Origin: Henckelia pumila
Taxonomy: Eukaryota > Streptophyta > Magnoliopsida > Lamiales > Gesneriaceae
Assembly: GCF_033568475.1 (NCBI RefSeq)
Contig: NC_133122.1
Location: forward strand, 165,008,130-165,072,129
Reading direction: 5' to 3'
Length of the DNA stretch: 64,000 bases
The notes below the pieces were generated by a model. It was not told the DNA's origin and did not search any database. It saw nothing but the letters and a program-made list of their open reading frames with translations. This document shows, in pieces, positions 19,601-31,604 of the stretch. Within the stretch, counting starts at the first letter, position 1. Each line of letters opens with the position of its first letter. A program made the translations under genes and the position numbers.

Positions 19601-22294
19601 GGTGCTATTCACATATAACCTGTGGAATGTTGTAACAGTTTCATGCATATCCAAAATAGAATATAACCCAACCGTGCAATGCCTGATGGCCCTGATCTCA
19701 CAATTGTCAGGCTTATGCAAAAGATATTACACCCCAACCATGCATAGTCTTTTGTAGAACCTTAAGAGGTTGAATATTTTTATCTGTCATAATCATAAAT
19801 AATCAAATATTGGATGAAATTGGCCAAATTGTCTGTTTTTGTGATGGTGGATTTATTCCTTGATTTTGAGTCTAATGGATCAAAAGGTTTCATCCCAGTA
19901 AGTATAACCAGAGAACTAATTATATCCCAGCATCCCATAATTTGATTTAGATGGTAATTTATGCTTGAAATCGCATTGAGTTTTTTATTATTTAATAATA
20001 TACTTCAATGACATTTCGATGTAGGAGCAAATTCATGCCTTTTCCCATGCTTGAATCAATAATCTTTTTATTATAAGAATAAAATGGTGTTTGACCAAAC
20101 ATCTCTGGTCAATCCGGGTTGACCCGAACCCGATAATTTTTAGGGTTAGCTTTCGGGTCCAACCCAATTCAACCCGAACCCAAAAACCCCCAACCCTAAC
20201 CAGATATTTTTCAGGTCGATTCGTGTCAAGTTGACGGGTTGAGTTCATTTTTTACACCCCTGCTAAATATCAAAAAGATACAACACTTCAATCTCACACT
20301 AAATCTAGAATCGAGAACATAGCAAACTCTTTATGATTCTTAATCCATGTAGAGGCCCTCAGTTTGATCTTTTCCTAACACATAACTCCCGATTCCGCTT
20401 TATCTTTTTCAAGAAATTTCTTGTTCCTCTCCAGCCAAACGTACCAACAAATATAATGAATCAACACCGTCCAAAGTAGTCTCCCCCTCTTACCAAGCTT
20501 GCGCCCTAGATCACACGAAAATAAATCCTTTGTTGACCTCGGAGTTACCCACAAGAAACTCAACTCCGCCAGAGCCCTATGCCAAAGGCCATTGGTGAAA
20601 GGACAGTGAAAGAAAATGTTGTCCTGTGTCTCCACCTCCCGGTGAAAAAGCACACACCAACTTGGACTTAGAGAACAAGAGGGCCAACGCTTTTGCAATG
20701 TCTCAAAGGTTGGAAGCTTTCCTTGAACTGCAACCCACGAAAAAAGTTGAACCTTCGATAGAATAGGCATTTTCCAAATGAAACGAAACAATGGGAATGA
20801 AGGGAAATCCCTATCAATGGGAATAAAAGGAAATCCCTATCCGGGAAAGAAGACCCATAGAAAGATTTAACCGAGAAAAGACCCGAAGAATCCCCACCCA
20901 CTTCCTAAAATCCGACACCCCTGCCCCCACCCACTTCCTAAAATCTGACGCCCCTGCCTCCCACAACCGATTTCTACCACCAAGTCAACCATCTCTTCTT
21001 CTTCACAATTAAAACCCATCAAGACACATCTCAACGTATCCACCTAACTATATTCAACATTTCAACTTTACAGACTAGTTCCCATATAGCCAATAAACCT
21101 CAATACCTTTGAATGCTCGCTCTTAATGCCTATAATCTTGCACTTCTTCTCTTAGGCACATGCACAGAGTTTACCATCCCAAACTTAACTTCTTTGTTTC
21201 TTTATACATAGGCAGCAAGTGTCGCTCGAGCACCACATCCTATCACAGAGAAACAAACTATTTCATCAAGCTGGTCATCGCCCATAGTGGCTTTAATCAT
21301 CCATCTTAATTTGGAAAACCAAAAACTCCACAAAGTTGGTTGTTCATAAGTAGGGTTAATTTCATGAATTCGTGTAGGGACCCAGATCAACTAAAGGTTC
21401 CACAATGGGCTTTGACAATGCAAAGCTCAACGTAGCTATAATATTGTAAATCTTCCAAACCCAACAAGGCTGACCCATCTAACAGGGATGTTAATTCTAT
21501 GATTCCACTTTATGGGTATTACACTTTTTTACGTGAAGAACTTGAAATACACTAGCTGTCTACCCGACAAACAAAATAGACATTTTTATCCGTTCTTTAC
21601 TCATGTATAAGTTATACACCCGCCCCCGCCCAAACAAAAAACTTTATTTCACTGCAAACTGCTTTGCACATTTGGGACAATTGAACTCGGCAATTACAAA
21701 GTCAACCGAAACCTAAAATGCATGGCAACAATGACATCCACCCCTAGAAAAAAAAAAATTAATCGACGAAAATTAATCCAAATCAAATTACGCACAACTT
21801 TTCCCATCTGTAAATTAACCGTCGAATGTACAAGGCACATTTCTTCAATTCCTTTTTCATCAGTACCATAATTAATTTCACGTAGATAATCACGAAAATG
21901 TGTGACCATTCTAAGCACGAAAAAACAAGAGCCAGCATATTTAATCGACTGAATCAAAAAGATAACTAACAGATTCCTTGAGAACGAGACGCGTGCGCCT
22001 CATGAACTGCTCTCGGAGCTGCTTGCGGCGTTTGTTAGGAATATTATCCCTAGGAATAACAAACCGTTCTCTGAGAGGCACGTTTTCCCCTATTTCCTGC
22101 ATCTCACCGTCTACTACCCACCATTCCGACTTTTCGTCCACCTTTTTAAAAGCAGATGAAGGAGAAAACTTGGATCGCCTCCGAGTGCGCGAAGATGGTG
22201 TGCCAGATCCCGCATCGGTTCGAGCCGAACGGAGTTGGAGAGCGAACAGGAGGCCTGCACGAGAACTTTCAACTCGCCTAGAGAGACAGAGCAT
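16606..22294 (-). CDS. Conserved plant gene of unrecognised function, five exons, possible organelle-targeted protein (241 aa)
   Basis: I built this model by eye. Exons on the minus strand: 22294-21971, 17936-17776, 17502-17472, 17084-16982 and 16712-16606. All introns are GT-AG and the phases agree, giving 726 nt and 241 aa. Residues 1-45 are rich in Arg and Ser with few acids, like a transit peptide. The core has VPLRERFVIPRDNIPNKRR, QFMRRTRLVLKES, then EHEPWCKRYMELYNELRENW, an acidic stretch (DSDDDDEEDFNP) and a charged helical end (RDKFEYDRERRMREKAFAPMN). No enzymatic motif is visible. It vaguely recalls the small plastid protein pTAC7/PAP12, but I cannot confirm that. The conserved look across exon junctions and the absence of stops argue for a live gene. 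Intron 1 is 4,034 bp and contains LINE and MITE debris. Confidence 0.75.
18170..18660. repeat. Probable MITE in intron 1
   Basis: It starts near GGGTGTTTGGTTGAGC with repeated GCTTATAAGCTC words. The right side has AGCTCATAAGCTC and GAGCTTATTAGC. The inverted words and the GTGTTTGGTT start are typical of plant hAT or PIF-type MITEs. Exact ends were not defined. Confidence 0.45.
18661..20270. other. Repeat-rich intron sequence
   Basis: AT-rich. Two stretches (18965-19115 and 20105-20265) are full of GGGTT and AACCCGAACCC words in opposite orientation, typical of a non-autonomous plant transposon end. A (TA)n microsatellite sits at about 19194-19217. No exon is seen. Confidence 0.4.
20375..20901 (-). 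mobile_element. LINE remnant: reverse-transcriptase zinc-binding (zf-RVT) region
   Basis: The minus strand encodes a segment typical of the C-terminal zinc-binding region that follows RT in plant LINEs. It has FIWKMPILSKVQLFSW, LPTFETLQKRW and a Cys-His end (FFHCPF), then LW and a Trp/Arg-rich tail. The second Cys of the first CxxC appears replaced (CVLF). Upstream, a related segment (GLFSVKSFY) is in another frame. RT itself is not present, so this is a 5'-truncated copy in intron 1. Confidence 0.75.
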
Positions 22295-25200
22295 TGAAAA
22301 CAGCGGGCAGACGCTTGGATTGTGCGGCGGAAAGCGGTGGCGCCGCGGTGCTGTGATTGTGTGTCTGCTCGGTTCAATTTAATAGAGAAGCCTCATTTCT
22401 ATTTTAATAATTAATAATTTAATTAGGTCAATCAAAGGCTTTAATTCTTTTGGTTTCAACAGATAAAAGTTAACACATGTTTTTTTTTTAAAATAAAAGA
22501 AAAAAAAGTGCTTTCACTATCTTAAATGTGTTTAGATAAATTTTAAGTGTTTTTAAAAGCATTTAATTAAATCAAAATAAATGCTTTTTAAAAAGCTAAT
22601 ATTTATAGCTTTTTAAATACTTTTTTTATAATTCAACTTTAAAAAAATTATTTTCAATCTATTCATTCAAACACAAAATTATTTCAGCTTTTACTTAAAA
22701 ATATATTTTTAAAACCCAACTTAAAAAATCACTTATTTTTTAAAAAAACTACTGAAAGCAAACGGACTTCATTATTTGTGCAATCGGTACGAATGAGTAG
22801 ACAATCTACAAACTTTTAATAAATATCTACTGACTTGGTAAACAATAAGATGGCCTATTGAAGCTCAGGAGCCAAATCGCGTAGACATTTTGTTAGACAA
22901 GGAGACAATACAATAAATTGGGGTGAGAAAAAATAAATAATTGTACGTTAGGTGGAATGGTTACATCAAAACGTAGTCAGTCCAACACGACTCAAACTGG
23001 CTAATACAATTTTCTCTTCCCGATACTAGAAATAAAACCATAGTGATATTATACTCAAAATACTCGTAAAATTATTTTCTACGATATCGTTCATAGGCTA
23101 GTCTCGATTTCTCAGTCCAGAATCAATTCCATCCGAAAACATTAAACTATCTAACAAGACATAAAAATATATTCAAAATACTTTATACTTAAAATGACTT
23201 GAACATACATAACATGATACCTTAAACTTGAAAACTTAAACGTAAACATCACGATACTTTAAACTTAAAAATCTTGAACATAATTTTCAAAACTCTATGA
23301 AAAAATGCAAAGAACTTAAACATGGACATCAACTTACTTAACTTTAAATCTTGAAAATAGACTTCATGCATTTTCTCAAAACTTTACCATTTCATTCTTA
23401 AATAAACATTTGCACTTAACATCTAATGAAAATCATGCAACTTGGACAAACATCAAATCATGAACATAACATAAAAAATTTATCATTTTGGAGTGATGAA
23501 TTATGTGAAATTGTGGCAACCATCATAATGGGCACATTCATAATTCATGTTGATCAACAAGTACATGGTCTTACGCCTCATAACATGAATTATTTGGAAA
23601 GGCTCCTCCGGAGCTCAATCCGGATTCCCAGTCCCGTATTACCATCACAAAGACACATAAAACATCAAAATATTTTCATGCATCATCATATCATTCACCA
23701 TGCTTCATCTTAACATCATTCATTCATTCTTCATCATCTTATCATTTCATCATAACTTTCATCATAACATTCATTCATTATGAAGCATCATCATATCATC
23801 ATAACTTCCTTCATAAACTTTCATTCATGGTCATAAAAACTTACGCGATAACATCATGCATGTGATAGATGATTGAAAATCATGCTTGCATATTGAACAT
23901 ATGTTTCATGAATGAAACTTAGACATGTACATGTATACATAACATAATCAATTCACGTGAGTCGTTCTTGACGTAAAACTTGAAATTTTTTTCATAAAAA
24001 CTCTTAAAAATACTTAAAACACTTTAAAGTATCATAAACATGAATTTATGACTTAAAAAAAAATTGGATATCTAAATTCGAAGGTATAGCGCGGGAGCGC
24101 TACCCTTTCAAAAATGCAGCATATTGCAAGCATTCAAACTATATTTTGCGTCTTGAATTTGGAAAAGTGGTAAACATAAAAGTTGTATCCTTTTGTCTTT
24201 TCGTTAAAATGCCTCTAATTTCACCCTAATTGGAGATTTCAGTAAAATTTTATGCTCATTATACCAAAATGTGTCACTGCCAAAAATACAAAATATTTGA
24301 CACACTTTGGGTCGATTTTGGCCAATCATCAAAAAGGATTTTGACAAAACTCAAAACATGAAAGTTGTAGATATATGAGATAGATTTCAAATAAAATTTG
24401 TCTCATATCATTTGGAGCAGTACACTAGTCGTAATACTCAAAATCGTAATGAGTGTCGCTAATCCGAAACAATCCATCACATGCAACATTTCAAAGCTTC
24501 AACTCAAACTAACTCAACACTTCAAAATATGATATTTTCTACTACTCTTGCTATAAACTTTGAATAAAACATTCCTTAAAACTTCAAGAATACATCAAAA
24601 CTTAAAAGAAACATGAATCTCTTGAATCAACTCAAGAACTCGACAAAAACGACTTACGTTTCACGATCTCGTAAAAATCAAAACTGCATGCTCTTGAAAT
24701 TCTTGAAAATCATGCATACATATCTAAACATACATATTTTCATATCAAAATAATTATATCTTGAATGGTGGTTTAAAAACATTTAAAATACTTGCTTGAA
24801 AAACTTGCTACTTTCAAAAGTTTACAAAAACACATCTACATATATCTTTTTTCAAAACTCTTAAAGATCTAAACATACATCATCATATAACATCTTGATA
24901 CATTTCATTTTATTGAAATACATAATAGCTTGAATGGGTTTCAAAAGCTTTAAAAATTTGCACTTGCCTTTGTTCTACGAAGAACCGAATTAACTTGGAC
25001 CTAGGTAGAGATCTAGCCTTACTCAAATGAAATCGAGGCATGCTCAAAAGGCAGCCGATGGAAGATGAAATCCAGGAATTGGTTCAGCTGTTTCTAAGCT
25101 CAAAATAAAACTTTATATGGTGAGCAGACACCAAGAATCAAAGGTAAAATCTAAGAAGAAATGGAATAGAAAATCTGTGCAGAAACGTCTTACAAGAAGG

Positions 25201-25410
25201 CTTTGATCTAGGCCAAAATGACCATCGAAAACAGTGATTAATGATTCAAATCGAAGCTACAGACGTAAGGAATATAACCCTTCAAACGGATTGAAGTTTG
25301 GACATTGGATGAAGGAGATATGAGCCATCTACTGCAGCTGCTCGAAGGGAGGCGAGTTGGAGAGTTTGGAGATTGAGAAGTGGGAGGAAGAAGATGGAGG
25401 AATCGTTGGG
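22295..25410. repeat. Gene promoter followed by a degenerate, probably LTR-derived repeat
   Basis: 22295-22400 is the GC-richer promoter side of the minus-strand gene. After AT-rich sequence (22400-22900), the stretch 22950-25410 has the composition of a retrotransposon LTR in minus orientation. It contains a small hairpin GGTATAGCGC-GGGA-GCGCTACC-like segment at 24084-24105 and a purine-rich segment before 25411, where another LTR begins. No coding region and no clear LTR ends could be defined. Confidence 0.4.
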
Positions 25411-26481
25411 TGTAGTGACCCTGCATGGAATCACCTACTAACTGGCAACCAATAGCATGCATTAAACTTAATAAAAGCAATATGCTTAACAGAGTAAAAC
25501 GTGCCGAAACATAATTCATAATTTACATATCAGCTTAGTAAAACAAGTCCAGACTTAATACTATAGTGATACAACCATATCGAAAATCTTAAAATAAACT
25601 GTCTAAAACATTTATACAGCTAAAAAAATCCTGCTGTATAAACTACCCTGACAAGCTCCGGCTCCCTAGTCGTGCCTCGAGCTACCAGCTCCGTCCATCC
25701 TGCGACCTGCCCCGTGGAATAGGGTGTCCAAGATAACAACTAGGACGTGAGCGCTAACGCCCAGTACATAAACATGAGTAAACGTGTATATATAATGCAT
25801 GCAACATGATGACTGCTAAGGGGTCATCTGAAAAGTCATGCTCAGTACCGGCGCCACATGAGTGCTGCCACCGCACGGATCAACCTCTGGGTGCAACCAC
25901 ACTCGTCCAGTACACCAGAGTAGTCAGACATACATGTCTCCGCCATCGCGGTACTCTCAGTGATAGACTATCGAGTATAGAGATGAGCGACTCTATAATC
26001 AGGTATAATAAGGTATAGGCTCAACATGTATGTGCACATGATATATGAATATAAAAAATGGTAAAACATACATCATGCCACATAATAATGCCAAATAAAT
26101 GCAACATATAAACATGTATACTCGCTGGCAATCTCAGTCAATGTGTACTTACCTCTAGGTTAGTTCAAGTCTAGTAGGATCCTAGGTTCTAAGACTATAT
26201 TCAAAAGTTCATTGTATCACTACACAAGTTCTATAAGCCTTAACTAAGCTAATAAGTACTCCCGAAACTTAAATAGATTCCCAGACCATACCTTCGTCCG
26301 TAGTAAGCCCTTTGGAGTCGCTAGTCCCAGATGATTATAACCACTCCTTGGTTATTTCAGAACCTTACTATAGATCAATAGGGCCCTCAGTGTATTGCTT
26401 ACTATATACTGGACACTCGAAATACTTTATTTATATCTAATTTCTCGTCTGAATGGCCCTATTTATAGGCAAAATCTGGTG

Positions 26482-26668
26482 CATATCGGAAGCTCCGTTG
26501 TGCAAAACGGAAGCTCCGTTCTCCGCATGCACGACACTTGTCAATATCTGAAGCTTAGTCATAGGTACACATCATCGGAAGCTCCGTTCTACATCGGAAG
26601 CTCCGATCCTTCATCGGAAGTTCCGTTCTCTACCGGAAGCTCCAATCTCCTACCGGAAGTTCCGATTG
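26482..26668. repeat. Hairpin array in the LTR of the truncated Tekay copy
   Basis: About seven units of the form ATCGGAAGCTCCGTT or close variants lie just upstream, in the minus sense, of a TATA box (CTATTTATAG at about 26459-26468). The layout is the same as in Tekay-1. Relative to element orientation the central trinucleotide is the complement of that in Tekay-1. Confidence 0.8.
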
Positions 26669-26874
26669 CTTAAACATCCATTTAAGCCTTGAATAATTAT
26701 GTAATTACTTAAATCGGGGTACGGGTTACTACATTCTCCCCACCTTTAGATATTTCGTCCGCGAAATAAAATCTAAAGAATAATTAACATAACAATATGA
26801 AACATCAAATCATGTTTATTACAACAACTGTAATTACATCATTACATGGTAATCAAAAGTACAAAGCAAACAAC

Positions 26875-27297
26875 TCAGGATATTCTGCTTGCATACGACT
26901 CTCGATTTTCCAAGTTGCTTCTTCAACGCCTCGGCGCTGCCATTGTACCATCACAAGTGGTATAGTCTTGTTCCGAAGAACTTTCTCCTTCCTGTCTAGG
27001 ATACGGAGTGGTCGTTCAACATATGACAAATATGGCTATAGCTGAACATTAGTAGGCTGGATAATATGAGATTCATCAGCTATGTCCTGTCGAAGTAACG
27101 ACACATGGAAAACATCGTGTATACTGGAAATATATGGCGGTAACGCCAAACGATATGCAACATCTCCGATATTTTCCAGTATCTGAAAAGGCCCAATAAA
27201 GCGAGGTGACAACTTTTCTTTCACACCGAATCTCATCACCTTCCTGAAAGGTGATACTCGCAAAAATGCATATTCACCAGGCTAAAACTGAAGTGGC
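26875..27297 (-). pseudogene. Integrase C-terminal fragment of the truncated Tekay copy
   Basis: It encodes [35 protein letters not shown] and the chromodomain-like end (VQWQRRGVEEATWK). One in-frame stop lies near 27036. It is fused upstream at 27297 to the start of an Athila-type ORF3 relic in the same orientation. Confidence 0.85.
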
Positions 27298-27964
27298 TTG
27301 GGAATAGAAATATCAACCCCAACACCACATTCATTTCTAGGCGATAATTCAATATCACGCTTGGGAATATGATTACAATTAAGCTTAGCATGATCGTACC
27401 TCTCTTTAGCCGCTGGAGATACAAATTTTCCGGCCATACCCGATGAAGAAGTGGCGGCCGATGATTGAGACGACTGACCGGAAAATCTAGCTATTTTGGG
27501 CGGCATAGTGAATTGAGATTGAAAAATTCCGGCGAAGGATGTACTGTCACAATATTCCGGCAGAGGAGATCGGCAACAAGCAAATTTTGGGTGAGATATG
27601 GCCGGTGCTTTGATGAAGAAGGGGGGGCGGAGGTGTGGAGCCAGGCGGTTGGTGATGGTGCAGCAGAGCCGGTGAGAAGAAAGCCGGGTGTGATAGTCTA
27701 TGGCGGAGATGGGCGGTCGGTGAACAAGGCAGGCGAGAGCAGAGGTGAAGGCGGCCGGTGCTTCAGGAGCAGCAAGGGCGACGACAAGTTGAGTGGGCAG
27801 CAGCCGGCGGTTGTGGGCGGCGATGGGTGACCTGTGAGGGGCTGCAAAAATTGAAAATATAGGATTAAGGGTTAGATAGGAGAGAAGAAGAAAGGGTTCA
27901 CGATAAAAATTAGGGAAAGAAGATTATGAGAAAGGAAAGAACCAGATCTGCGATACTATCGCAA

Positions 27965-28145
27965 ATCTTTTCTCGCTCGAGCGCATAAAGGTGCACTTGA
28001 GCGAGGTACATTTTACAAAAAAATTTAAAACAGAGCGGGTCTCTCTCGGGTGCATGAATACGCGCTCGAGCGAGACCACTTTTCCAAAAATTGTGTTGGG
28101 ACAGAGCCCATCTCGCTCGGGCGCATGAATGCGCGCTCGAACGAG
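27965..28145. repeat. CTCGCTCGAGCG hairpin array in the Athila relic
   Basis: Three imperfect hairpins at about 27972-28005, 28041-28077 and 28110-28145 have arms of the type CTCGCTCGAGCGCA and its complement around short loops. Spacing is about 70 bp. Confidence 0.8.
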
Positions 28146-28320
28146 ACTTTAAAAGTTTTTTAAAAAAATTTCAAAATTTAATCGAAAAAGAAAGAGCAAA
28201 AATAAACTAACAAGTAAATAAATTAAGAAAAGAGCACTGGGTTGCCTCCCAGTTAGCGCTAAATTTATAGTTTATAGCCCGACTGTACTTCTCTTTCAAA
28301 GTTTTGGGTCCTGCAAATCG

Positions 28321-28325
28321 ACAGT
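28321..28325. other. Target-site duplication of Athila, left (ACAGT)
   Basis: ACAGT immediately before the LTR start TGATAG; repeated at 40244-40248. Confidence 0.95.
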
Positions 28326-29722
28326 TGATAGTTGCATTTTTTATTGCATTTGTAATGTCATTTTGTTGTTGTTTTGCATTAGTTTACATGTTTTATTTTA
28401 GCATTTTGTTCGTATTGCATTTTTCATGTTTGCATGATGGGATTCTTGTTTTTGTGGTTAGGTCGCTTATTTTGCGGACTAAGATGGAACCTCGGAGGAA
28501 TGGAATATGCTGAAGAATTCTGGAGAAGTCATGCCGATCGATCCGCAGGAGTTTGCAGATCGAGCGGGTGCTTATATTTTGAAGACAGTGGACTTGGACA
28601 TTTTCTGCCGATCGATCCGCAGAAGTTTGCAGATCGAGCGACACATGTTTTATGCGAGGCAAAGAGTCTATATTTTTTACGCCGATCGATCCGCAGAATG
28701 TTGCCGATCAAGCGGGCGTCTTTTTTTTCGGAAACATTATTTTAATTTTGGTAACTTTGTTATTTTAGTTCCTAGCCTCTATTAGACTCTTAATTCCGTT
28801 TTAGAGGGATTATCATCAGACTTTTTGGAGGGATTACGGGGGAGGCTAGGTTTTGTTCTTGAAGATTACTCTCTAGTTTTCTTCTTTTCTTTAAATTTTT
28901 ATGAATTTAATTATGAATCGTTGTAGCTAACTTTTTAATACTTGGTTAAGGAAGACGAAGCCCTTGATTAATTTATTCGTGAGATTTGTGTTTTACAAAG
29001 CTTGATTATTGTTGAATATCAATAATTATTCTGATTTATTTTATGATTGTATGTTTGATTATTAGTTTGATCACCTGATAATTCTTATATAAAATCTACT
29101 GCTAAATTGGAGTTTGAATCCGTAATTGTTTGAACTATCTGATTTGCGAAGCAACTACAATTAATAATCGTCCGCTTGTGAGATTAGGAATTGTAGGGAT
29201 AATAATTGACTAGGCTAAATTCATCCGCTTGTGCATGGGTTGTCTAGATTTATCAGTTTCACTAGTTTGCATGCTATCGTGGGTTTAAATCTAATCGCTT
29301 GTATTAGATTAATTCATTGGTAAGGGTTATCTTAGAATGCTTGTGTCTAGTTAATTACAATTAAGGTGAAACAGAAATTTAATTTTCAATGATGAATATT
29401 CAACAGGATTAAATATTTTTAGATAATCGATGATCGAACGAATGAAATCAAGGGTGTAGTTGACCAAAACCAAGGCTTGTCTCTCATTGAATTTTTCGTT
29501 GTGATTTGATTGTGCTTGGTAATTGATAGAATTGCATTCATAATTGTTTTTAAATTTTAGTGGATAAGTTTCAAACCAAAAAAACCCTTATTATTATTTT
29601 TGTTTATTTAGAACACATTAAAATTTACCTTTTCTCGTGGAAACGATCCCTACTCACACTACTGCATTAATTGTTTATCTGATTGAGTCGGGTAACTTGG
29701 GCGTACACGATAAGCGCTACCA
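28326..29722 (+). repeat. Athila 5' LTR
   Basis: It is 1,397 bp, begins TGATAGTTGC and ends AAGCGCTACCA. It contains three hairpin units at about 28541-28725. Confidence 0.95.
28541..28725. repeat. Hairpin array in the Athila 5' LTR
   Basis: Three units of the form CGATCGATCCGCA - 5 to 7 nt - TGCAGATCGAGCG (third unit variant) lie near 28543, 28610 and 28682, spaced about 70 bp. The same set is in the 3' LTR. Confidence 0.85.
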
Positions 29723-29727
29723 AATTT

Positions 29728-29744
29728 TGGCGCCGTTGCCGGAG
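29728..29744 (+). other. Primer-binding site of Athila (tRNA-Asp type)
   Basis: TGGCGCCGTTGCCGGAG starts 5 bp after the LTR end. This is the tRNA-Asp-complementary site typical of Athila-type elements. Confidence 0.9.
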
Positions 29745-29857
29745 AACGGTGTTAATTTTTTTTTTTGTGTTCTTTTTCTTTTTCTTTTTTTTATTTTATT
29801 TTGTTTTGATTCATCTCATTTTCGTCTCTTTTCTTTGTTTCTAGTTCTCTCTAGTTC

Positions 29858-31601
29858 ATGCTTTCAGGTGATTTTACGGAGGAAGACTTTCTCTATGATC
29901 CGGAAATTGAAAGAAACTTGCATAGGCGAAGGAGAGAACTTCGAAGGCAACAACACGAGGCAGCTGTTCGAGCTGCTTTTCCAGAAGAAGAAGAGATGGC
30001 TGAAAATGCAAACTTGAGTCTTAGACAATTGGGCACTCCAAATTTGAATCAACAACCCTTATGCATTACTTTTCACCCCCCCCCCCCTAGAAAATAATGC
30101 TACATTCGAATTGAAATCTGGATTAATTCACTTGTTGCCTTCTTTCCATGGTCTTCCAGGTGAAGATCCTCATAAGCATTTGATGGAGTTCCATGTAGTG
30201 TGCACTAGCATGAAGCCACATGGAGTAATAGAGGAGCAGATCCAACTTCGAGCCTTTCCTTTCTCTTTGAAGAGTGCTGCTAAGGATTGGCTATACTACT
30301 TGCCCTCTGGATCGATTACAGCCTGGACTGACATGAAAAGAATTTTTCTTGAAAAATATTTCCCAGTGTCGAGAGCAGCAAACATCAGGAAAGAAATCTA
30401 TGGAATCAAGCAGATGACGGGGGAATCACTTCACGAGTATTGGGAGCGGTTCAAAAAGCTATGCGCTAGTTGCCCGCAACATCAGATAAGTGAAAACCTC
30501 TTAATTCAATATTGTTATGAAGGTTTGCTATCTCATGACAGGAGTATGCTGGATGCGGCTAGTGGAGGAGTTTTTGTGGACAAAACTTCGGTGCAAGCAA
30601 GGAACTTAATAGAAAATATGGCTGCAAATTCTAAGAAATTTGGCACCAACAGAATTGATCATGCACCCAGGAGAAACAACGAGGTAAATGTCTCTTCCCT
30701 TGAGCAGCAATTAATTGAATTAATGACTTTTGTGCGTCAGATGGCTGTAGGGAATGGACAGACTGCGAAGGCATGTGGCATCTGCACTGCAATAGGACAC
30801 GCCACTGATATGTGTCCTACACTTCAAGAGGACTCAGTTGAATAGGTAAACGCTAATGGCGGATTTCCTGGACCACCACAACGGAAATATGATCCGTATT
30901 CCAACACGTACAATCCTGGTTGGAAGGATCATCCCAATCTTAGATACGGGAATCAACAAGCAAATCAACCTGGACCTCAGGCTCCACCACAAAATCAAGC
31001 TTTTAGGCCACCCTTTCAACCACAACAGTAGCGCCCTCAAATTCCTGCACCAGGTGAGTTTCTTGAAAAGATAGTTAAGGATCTTGCAACTAACACTGTG
31101 GCCTTCCAACAGGACACCCGAGCAAGTATCCAAAACTTAACTACTCAAATGGGACAGCTCGCTACAGCAATCAACAAGCTGGAAGTACAAAATTCCAGTA
31201 GTATGCCATCTCAAACTGTGGTGAACCCAAGAGAGAACGCAAGTGCAATAACTCTAAGAACTGGGAAGGAATTGAAGGTGAAGGAGAAAGAGGTTGAGGT
31301 TGAGCCCAAAGAGAAGCTAGAAGAAGAAGGAGAACAAAAGGTAAGTGAAGAAAAAGCATCCAAGGATGCAGCGCCAAGAGGTAAGTTCCCTCCTTTATCT
31401 GAATATAAGCTTGTTGCCCCTTTTCCCTTAGCACTTAAGGACTCTAGGAAAGGTGAGGGAATTAAGGAGCTCTATGAAACTTTTCGTAGATGTGAGGTTA
31501 ATATTCCATTGCTAGATGCTATTAAACAAGTCCCTCGATACGCAAAGTTTTTGAAGGAGTTGTGCACAGCAAAGAGGAAACATACATTGAAGGTTTGTTA
31601 G
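29858..31601 (+). pseudogene. Athila gag
   Basis: The start ATG is at 29858 (MLSGDFTEEDF). A run of 12 C at 30076-30087 shifts the frame by one base. The main gag domain then follows from 30111 (GLIHLLPSFHG, EKYFPVSRAA, HEYWERFKKLC). A Cys/His segment (CGICTAIGHATDMC) resembles a zinc knuckle. In-frame TAG stops occur at 30843, 31029 and 31599, each in a context where Gln could stand. A Lys/Glu-rich spacer (about 31270-31370) leads to the protease region. Confidence 0.85.
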
Positions 31602-31604
31602 AAA

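Larger units (their letters stand above)
25411..27297 (-). mobile_element. Truncated Tekay-type retrotransposon (3' LTR and end of integrase)
   Basis: The element is read on the minus strand. Its 3' LTR is 25411-26733 (1,323 bp), with ends matching those of Tekay-1 (GGGTTACTACA and TGTAGTGACCC on the plus strand). A polypurine tract adjoins at 26734-26752, followed by the C-terminal integrase and chromodomain-like region up to 27297. There the sequence changes abruptly to an Athila-type relic. It is a relative of Tekay-1 with a shorter LTR. The 5' half is absent. Confidence 0.85.
27298..28325 (-). mobile_element. Minus-strand Athila-type relic: post-pol region and start of ORF3
   Basis: Read on the minus strand from 28325, it starts with a sequence (TAGCGCTAACTGGGAGGC at about 28262-28245) homologous to the post-integrase region of the full Athila at about 35285. 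A three-hairpin block (28140-27970), a CT-rich leader and an ORF from 27506 follow. That ORF's KERYDHAKLNCNHIPKRDIE matches the start of ORF3 in the full Athila (DRYIEAKVIRSPIPERGFEE). The ORF is cut at 27298 by the junction with Tekay sequence. The full-length Athila inserted at 28325. Confidence 0.65.

Noticed and set aside
22114..22377. Minus-strand frame of 87 codons over the promoter of the unrecognised gene.
   Set aside because: It overlaps exon 1 in another frame; the frame from 22294 continues through conserved motifs and a proper splice donor.
28304..28785. Open frames within the Athila LTR.
   Set aside because: They read through the hairpin repeats in several frames and recur in the other LTR; no protein features.
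30834..31133. Minus-strand frame inside Athila gag.
   Set aside because: Shadow of the gag frame on the plus strand.
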